Positions 56,663-64,000 of a stretch of DNA of 64,000 nt are shown here, one piece after another (position 1 is the first letter of the stretch; every line of letters starts with the position of its first letter). The position numbers and the translations under genes are program-made. The stretch is from Arachis hypogaea (lineage: Eukaryota > Streptophyta > Magnoliopsida > Fabales > Fabaceae). The notes below the pieces were generated by a model. It ran no database searches. It had not been told where the DNA came from and saw nothing but the letters and a program-made list of their open reading frames with translations. The stretch lies in NCBI RefSeq assembly GCF_003086295.3, contig NC_092044.1, positions 72,778,528 to 72,842,527 of the forward strand, in the 5' to 3' direction.

Positions 56663-57182
56663 TCAGTAGAGGAAGGTGATGTCCCTGCTACTAGTTCATC
56701 CGAGACAAGTGGTCAGCCACTTAATTTTCTGATCCTTTTTTGTCTCTGATTTCTATATCAAACTCTTACAGGAGTAGCACCCATCTTATCAGCCTTCGCT
56801 TAGAATCCTGCTTGGTGAGGAGATATTTAAGAGCAGCATGGTCAGTGTAGAGAATGACTTTAGGTCCTATCAAATAAGATCTGAACTTGTCAATGGCATA
56901 AACCACTGCAAGTAATTCCTTCTCTGTGGTGGTGTAATTCCTCTATGCGTCATTTAGAACACGACTAGCTAATAAATGACATGCATGAGCTTATCATGTC
57001 TCTGTCCTAGGATTGCGCCAATGGCATGGTCACTGGCATCACACATTAGTTCGAATGGCAAGTCCCAATTGGGTGCAGAAATGACGGCTGCAATGATAAG
57101 CTTGGCTTTCAGAGTTTCAAAGGCATGCAAGCACTCTTTGTCAAAGACAAAAGGAATGTCAGTGGCTAGGAGATTGCATAGC
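56663..57182 (-). pseudogene. Element F RNase H part
   Basis: Minus strand reads [45 protein letters not shown] and VADHLSR; stops and a small frame change are present near 56945. Truncated at 57182. Confidence 0.88.
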
Positions 57183-57532
57183 AAAGTATGAACTATTATA
57201 TATTTCTACAAAGCCTAGAAGGTAGCTTTCCAACACCGTTGAGAATGCCCTATCTGGACCTCTATAGCTCCATATATACTCGTTTAAATGCATGGAGGTC
57301 AGAATCTGATAGCATCTGTAGTCCTTTCGTAGCCTCTAAATTAGACTTTTCCAGAAATTGCCAGAATCACCCAAAAATCACCTAAAATCATAGAAAAACT
57401 ACAAAAGTTCAAAGTAGCATCCAAAAAGTGATTTTTGCACTAAAACCTACAAAAACTTAATAAAACTTAACTAAATATATTAAAACAATGAGAAAATGGT
57501 ACTAAAAAGTGTATAAAATATCCACTCATCAG
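57183..57532 (-). repeat. FIDEL-related LTR fragment (U3 end)
   Basis: Minus strand begins TGATGAGTGGATATTTTATA and is recognisably related to the first 350 bp of the D LTR, but diverged and cut at 57183 (GCAAAGTATGAACTATTATA matches D LTR near 13460). No duplication found, so the cut may be a deletion. Confidence 0.75.
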
Positions 57533-57632
57533 CCAGCAACGTTGCAATCCCTTTAGGGTGTTTAACGTCCATCTCTGGCGTTAAATGCCAACAGCAGTCC
57601 GGATCAACCCTCTTTGGGTCTCTCGAGTGGAT
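57533..57632. other. 100-bp unassigned spacer with one GGCGTTAAATGCC word
   Basis: Lies between the LTR fragment and element I. Possibly 3' non-coding DNA of a FIDEL-like element; too short to assign. Confidence 0.4.
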
Positions 57633-59556
57633 TGATGAATCCATATTTGACGATATATTCTTGTTTGATTTGAGTGGATTTCATCATATAAAGCCACATT
57701 TATTCATCTAAATAACATGCTTTTGAGGTTTCTTCATAAAATGTGCTTATAAGTGAAAACATACTCTTTTGTGCTTAATTTAGTTAATTTTTATTCACTT
57801 TAATTCCATTTGGTGTCTTGATGTATTTGTTGAGTGATTTTAGGTTTCCAAGGCAAGTATGGGTTGAAAAAGTGAGAAAAAGAGCATCAAAAAGGGAAGA
57901 AACCATGAAAAAATGGAGTTTGGAAGCTGCTGCAAAGGTGCGTACGCACAGTGATGCGTGCGTACCCACAACGGTGACTTCGTGCAAGGATGCGTACGCA
58001 CCAAATGTCGTGCGTATGCACGATGGGAATTTTACGCAACTCTACGTACGAACCGTAGGTCGTGCATACGCAAGACTACATGCACGTGAGCTCATTAATA
58101 CAAATCGCTGGGGGCGAATTCTGGGCCTCCAAAACCTAGTCCAACTCATTTTCTGAAACTATTTAAGGCCAAAGTGAAGAGGAATGAAGGGGGCAATTAG
58201 GTTTAGTTTTTATGATGTTTTCTCTTAGTTTCTGGAGAGAGAAGCTCCCCCATCTCTCTAGAATTAGGTTTTTTAGCTTAGTTTCCTTTTAATTCCAGCA
58301 CTTTAATTCTTGTTTTACTGTAGATTTCTTTATTTTTCCATGTTCCTTCATCTTATTCTTCTTCATTTCTCTTGTTATTTCCTTTATTTTGTCATTGTTT
58401 TTGTTTATGGATACTTTTGTTTAACTTAATTTCAATTAATGCAAATTTATGTTATATGTTCATTTAATGCTTTCTTTAATTGTTATTGTCATTTTCTTGC
58501 TTTTGGTAGTTTAAATTTTATTTTTAATGTAATTTAATATTATTTTATTTTCATGCACACCAAGTGTTTGATAAAATGCTTGGCTTAGTTTTTACATAGT
58601 TTTTCTCCATTCTTGGCTTCGAATTGATGACTTTGGTGATCCTTGAGTTATTGATGTCCATTCTTGTTTGATACATTAGAGTAGTTAGTTGATTTGGTCT
58701 CCATTGACTCTATGTGACCCTTAATGTTCACATAGGACTTATGGATTGAAATTAACTATGCCTATTTGACTTATCCTCGATGTAGGGTTAACTAAGTAGG
58801 ATTAACTCTTCATAATCATCATATGTTTGTGGTCAATGTCTCTGACAGGTAACCTTAGCTCTCAATTACTTGCCAAGAGATTTCTTGCATTTGAAATTTA
58901 CTTTCCTTGCATTTAATTGCTTTGACTTTTATTTCTTTGATGTTTACTTTCTTGCATGTTTAGTTTTCACACTCTTGGTTGAGAAATTGGTTGTTTGGGT
59001 GGAATTGAGTTGTGGATGTCCATTCCGTATAGTGTGGGAATGGCTGATTGGTTTGGTTTCCGTTGACGCTAGTCTTTCACTAAGTAATTAGTGAGTTGAC
59101 TAGGACTTATGGATTGAGACCAATTATGCCCTTTTGACTAATTCTCAAGAAAGATTGACTAATTTGAATTGATTCCACACTATTGCCATGTTTGTGGTTC
59201 ATAACTAGGATAGGAATCCTAAATTTCCCAATTATCACCAAGAGTCATTTTTAGCATTTAATTTCCATTTTCATTGCTTTTAATTACTTTCTTTTAATTC
59301 CTTGCATGCTTTTTTGATTTCTTGCTATTTACGTTGCTTGCACTCTTGCTACCATCCAACCCCTATTTCCCCATAGCCAATAATTGCACATATCATTGCA
59401 ACTCCTAGGAAAGACGAACCGAGGTTTAATTACTCTCGGTTATTTAAATATTGAAATATTTGATTAAGAGAATTCATTCTTGGTTTGGGCTATGCTACTA
59501 ATGAATTGATTCTTTTTTTGATTGATTCTAAACCGTACAATAAATTCTCGTTATCA
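57633..59556 (+). repeat. 5' LTR of element I (1924 bp)
   Basis: TGATGAATCC ... TCGTTATCA. GTGCGTACGCAC-type palindromes at about 57938-58085, TATTTAAGG at 58160. Two diverged tandem copies of a roughly 350-bp U5 module (about 58605-58900 and 58965-59280), where solo LTR H has one. Confidence 0.85.
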
Positions 59557-59560
59557 AATT

Positions 59561-59577
59561 TAGTGCCGTTGCCGGGG
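59561..59577 (+). other. Primer binding site of I, tRNA-Asp type
   Basis: TAGTGCCGTTGCCGGGG, two mismatches to the tRNA-Asp complement, four bases after the LTR. Confidence 0.7.
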
Positions 59578-60079
59578 AGTTGCAATGGTGTATGTTATTG
59601 GCCATTGTAAATATGTTAATATGTAAATAGCTTGCTTTTTGGTTGATTGTGCATATGCTACTTGCTTATTTTTTTAGCTATTGTGAATATGTTTTTCTTG
59701 TTTATTTTTTGGTTTTCTTGTTGGGAGCTCATGGATTGTTGGACACTCCATTAAAGCTTGGTGCAATCCATGGAGAATATGGAGACTCAAGCATTGTTAG
59801 AGCTTCTCAATAAAGTCCAACTTAAGGACTCTAAATAGAAGTGCTAGGTGGAAAACACCCCACCATGGTAACATCTTTCTAACCTTTTCTTTGTATATAG
59901 TTTTAATTTATCGCATTTTGTCTCTTGTAGATAGCTTAGGCTTAGTTTAAAATCAAGCTTAATTTGATTAGATTTTAGCTTTGATCGTGTGTTTTTGATG
60001 AATAATATGTTTTGGGGTTGAAATGCTATTTTGGATGTCATGTTTGGTGCTTTAGAGCACTAAAAATTTTGAGAAAAAT

Positions 60080-60480
60080 AGAGCATGTGCGTGCACACAC
60101 ACCTATGCATACGCACACAACCGCAATTTTCGCGTTCTGTGCGCGTGCACCCATCTGTGCACGTGCACACCAGCTTATAAACCTTCTAGTGGGAGCGTTC
60201 GCATGCTTTGTGCATCCGCACCCTCTTCTTTCAGTCTCTAGTGCATGCGCACAGACCTGTGTGCATACTAACGGACGGCGTGACAGCTAGCAATTTTGAC
60301 GCTTCATATGCTAAAAAAAAGTGTTCCGTGCGTGCACACACTTATGTGTGTACGCACGCATCTTGATTCCCTCTTTGCCAATAGCGTTCGCACACCTGGT
60401 GCGGACGCACACCTTCCCTCCTTCACCTAGTGTGCGTACACACGCATACCTGTGCATACGCACCCCCTGTTTTCTCATCT
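60080..60480 (+). repeat. GTGCGTACGCAC-type words inside element I
   Basis: About ten words such as GTGTACGCACGC, GCATACGCAC and GTGCACGTGCAC within 400 bp. The long open frames here come from these repeats and the pyrimidine-rich stretch after them. Confidence 0.7.
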
Positions 60481-62115
60481 CTATACTTCTTTTTTCCTCT
60501 TCTCTCTACTTCTTCTCTTCTTCTCTCTTCTACCCCTCTCTTTTCTTGCTTTTGCCTTCTTCTCCACTTGCTCTACCTTGTTTTGTTTGCATTTCATTCC
60601 TATTTTAGTAATTACGTTCGTTTTTGTTTAGTTGTTTGTTAATTGAATAAGTTGCAAGTGGTTGGTTGATGATTGTTGGGTTACGTCTTGCTTGAATTTT
60701 GGTTTAATTGTTGATGAATATGTGCACTGAGCATTGAGTCTTTGTTAGATTGCCTAATTGAATTGTGAGTTTGATGCATGTGTTGTCGTGACCATATGTG
60801 TTAGACTATATCATTATTTGGCAACTTAATTATGAATTGTGCACTTTCACTTTAGTGAATTGAGTTGAACTATTTATTCATTCATGGTTTTTAGTGAATA
60901 TAATCACATAACAAGGTATTTGTTCCTTGTTAATGCCTTGCATTTTTTTAGTCGACTTGACTTGATTCTTATCAAGACTTGTCACTTTATGTAACAAGCA
61001 CCTTACACATGTGATTATTTCCTTATTCCTAAGGATGAATAAATAGTCTCATTTCATCATTGAATTGGCTATTGTTAATTGTGTCATTTTCTATTAATTT
61101 TGAGCTTTCACTTGCACAATTTCAATATCCAATATCTTTAAAACTCAATTCACTCTAGTTGTGGTCACCTAGGTTTGCTTGTGCCTTAAGTTTTGCTTAT
61201 TCTTTACTTGCACCCTAGGCTATTTAATTGAGGAACATGCTATCTCTTTTGATTATGTGGTTGCCGTTTTTACCTGACCAATGTGTTGTGTTCTAAACCG
61301 TGTGCATTTAGAATACACACATTGTCTTTTATCATACCACACACATCTTACTTGTCCTCAATTGTTATTTGTTTGTTTACACAGCAACCCGGAACCCCCG
61401 GAGCCCACCAGCTGAAGGTGGAGCACACATAGCTCTTCACCCCCGGATCGTGTGCATACACGGAGGACTGTGCATTAATTAAGTGTGGAGGAGGATCGCC
61501 AACTTCGAGGGGGGTAAAAATTCTTTTCTTAGACACATGGCAATACTCTTTTTGTTCTTTTTCTTCAATTTTTGCAATTTTTGTTCTTATTTGCACTTTA
61601 ATTGGTTTGTTTGTATATATTTCTTTAATGCTTATAGTATTATGATAGGACATACTTGCATGCTGCATGTTAGATTGAATAAGTTTGGTAAAACAACAAA
61701 GAATTTTTAAGAAATCTCTTTCTGGGCATTCCATTGATTAGATTTGAAACTTGTTTTTGAGCTTTCTTGAAGTATCTTTTTATGGAACATAGAAAAGAGC
61801 TTGAACAAAAATACCAAGTGAGATTTGAGCCTTAAATGTGTGGTTGCGCATTTTCAACCACAAAATTTTGTTCTTATGTGTTATACTCCTTTTATGATTG
61901 TAATCTTTGATTTGCTTGATTTTATATGTCCTATATTTGATGTTTTAAATTGCATTTAGTATGATTGAGGCCATCTTTGAAATTAAACTCACTAACCCAT
62001 ATGGCCAACCCTTACATCTACCTTTGTAAACCACTTTTGAGCCTTTAATTCCCCTTTTGTTCTAATTTTAAGCACATCATTTATGCCCTTTAATTGCATC
62101 TTTGATTAGCTTGGG

Positions 62116-62261
<146 letters not shown>

Positions 62262-62720
62262 AAACATTGGTAATTAGTGCTTTGGGTGTTCATTGAGAAT
62301 ATTTGGAAAAATGGGTAAATACTCATGCATCTATCATTTAAAACATATGCATCTCCTTTATATAATAAAAGAAAAATTTTGATGTACATATTTTCCTTAT
62401 ACAAAAAAAAAGAGAGAAAAAAAGAAAAGGAAAAGAAAATAAAATGTAAATAAAATATGCATATGTGTATGAATTGGAAAGAGGATGCATGAGTGAATGT
62501 GAGAAAAGAAATAAATGGGTAGTTAGGTTATTTTGTTATGTATATAGGATGATATAGGATTAGGTAGGATACTTGAGCTAATCAAAGATCCAATCTCTTA
62601 GCCCACTTAACCATATTCATGCATATAAGTAGTTGCATTGAATAAATTATTTCCCCTTTCATTCATCTCCTTTCGTTGAGTTTAGCATGAGGACATGCTA
62701 TTGTTCAAGTGTGGGGGAAT

Positions 62721-64000
62721 TAATGAATCCATATTTGACGATAAATTTTGGTTTGATTTGAGTTGATTTCATCATATAAAGCCACATTTATTCATCTAAA
62801 TAGCATGCTTTTGAGGTTTCTTCCTAAAATATGCTTAAAAGTGAAAACATGCTCTTTTGTGCTTAATTTAGTCCATTTTTATTCACTTTAATCCCATTTG
62901 GTGCCTTGATATATTTGTTGAGTGATTTCAGGTTTCCAAGGCAAGTATAGGTTGAAGAAGTGAGGAAAAGAGCATGCAAAAGGGAAGAAACCATGAAAAA
63001 ATAGAGTTTGGAAGCTGCTGCAAAGGTGCGTACGCACAGTGATGCACGCGTACGCACAACGGTGACTTCGTGTAAGGATACGTATGCACCAAATGTCGTG
63101 CGTACGCACGATGGGAATTTTACTCAACTGTGCATACGAACCGTAAGTCGTGCGTACGCACGACTGCATGCACGTGAGCTCATTAATACAAATCACTAGG
63201 GGCGATTTCTAGGCCTCCAAAACCCAGTCCAACTCATTTTCTGAAGCTATTTAAGGCCAAAGTGAAGAGAAATGAAGGGGGCAATTAGGTTTGGTTTTAA
63301 TGATGTTTTCTCTTAGTTTTTAGAGAGAGATGCACCCCCATCTCTCTAGAATTAGGTTTTTTAGCTTAGTTTTGTTTTATTTTCAGCACTTTAATTCTTG
63401 TTTTAATGTAGATTTCTTTATGTTTCCATGTTCCTTCATCTTGTTCTTCTTCATTTCTCTTGTTATTTCCTTTATGTTGTCATTTTTTTTGTTTATGGAT
63501 ACTCTTGTTTAATTTAATTTCAATTAAAGCAAATTTATGTTATATGTTCATTTAATGCTTTCTTTAATTGTTATTGTCATTTTCTTGCTTTTAGTAGTTT
63601 AGATTTTATTTTTAATGCATTTTAATATTATTTTATTTTCATGCACACCAAGTGTTTGATAAAATACTTGGCTTAGTTTTTACATATTTTTTCTCCACGC
63701 TTGGCTTGGAATTGATGACTTTGGTGATCCTTGAGTCATTGATCTCCATTCTTGTTTGATACATTAGAGTAGTTAGTTTATTTGGTCTCCATTGATGTGA
63801 CCCTTAGTGTGGACATAGGACTTATGGATTGAAATTAACTATGCCTATTTGACTTATCCTCGATGTAGGGTTAACTAAGTAGGATTAGCTCTTCATAATC
63901 ATCATATGTTTGTTGTCAATATCTAGGATAGATAACCTTAGCTCTCAATTACTTGCCAAGAGATTTCTTGCATTTAAAGTTTACTTTCCTTGCATTTAAT
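62721..64000 (+). repeat. 3' LTR of element I, cut by the window end
   Basis: Begins TAATGAATCC (TG mutated to TA) directly after the purine tract; aligns to the 5' LTR from 57633 with many substitutions and small indels. Palindromes at about 63028-63165. Confidence 0.85.

Larger units (their letters stand above)
50571..57182 (-). mobile_element. Element F: degraded Athila/FIDEL-like element, interrupted by two nested solo LTRs
   Basis: Minus-strand pol pieces (RNase H 56658-57182, integrase 52253-53484), then hairpin motif, GGCGTTCAACGCC palindromes, a stump of the extra ORF and a 3' non-coding region cut at 50571 by element A. Gag and most reverse transcriptase are missing; the pol frame stops at 57182 at a FIDEL-like LTR fragment. 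The layout follows D. Confidence 0.85.

Noticed and set aside
60012..60642. Two open frames of about 95 aa in element I
   Set aside because: Made of palindrome words and pyrimidine-rich DNA; no similarity to gag, pol or host proteins.

Overview
The window is repetitive plant DNA, almost certainly from Arachis (peanut or a wild relative). I infer this from long LTRs that start TGATGAGCGGATAATTTATA and carry GGCGTTTAACGCC motifs, which I recognise as the FIDEL-type LTR retrotransposons of Arachis. I found no host protein gene, rRNA or tRNA gene. Essentially every base can be placed in a nest of Ty3/gypsy LTR retrotransposons or their derivatives, as expected of pericentromeric or intergenic heterochromatin. 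Family names come from memory and need a repeat-library search.

Layout, outermost first. (F) A degraded Athila/FIDEL-like element on the minus strand (50571-57182) holds a solo LTR (53485-56657), which itself holds another solo LTR (54483-56036). (A) A TAT-lineage element, also minus, abuts F at 50570: LTR 50105-50570, gag-pol remnants 45318-50063, and after pol an extra spliced ORF on the opposite strand (1-1589, cut by the window edge). (B) A composite element (2548-44959, target duplication GGCCT) split A. B has a plus-strand LTR at each of 2548-4860 and 37682-39999 and a third LTR in inverted orientation at 42507-44959, so both outer ends are U3 ends. Inside B sit three later insertions: a FIDEL-type solo LTR (9242-10912, GTAGC duplication), element D (13133-23197, CCCTT) and element E (23216-34956, ACCAT). 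(I) At the right is a non-coding LTR element (57633 to beyond 64000).

Working parts. E is the only near-intact autonomous copy: gag and pol are in one frame, interrupted by a single TGA, and its LTRs differ by about three substitutions plus one 83-bp repeat unit, so it is very young. D has identical-length LTRs (1581 bp, about 16 differences), a gag-protease ORF with three stops, no reverse transcriptase or integrase, and an intact 374-codon ORF of a plant-transposon-protein family. It is probably a non-autonomous partner mobilised by FIDEL-like elements. B carries decayed gag-pol plus a decayed copy of the same extra ORF. All primer binding sites in the window match tRNA-Asp.

The most interesting signals are non-coding and shared between families: arrays of GCGT...ACGC palindromes in the U3 region just upstream of predicted TATA boxes; a hairpin motif conserved just 3' of the polyprotein stop in five elements; three tandem covarying stem-loops in the D leader; a likely internal promoter ahead of the extra ORF, next to which two independent insertions landed; and the double-U3 structure of B.
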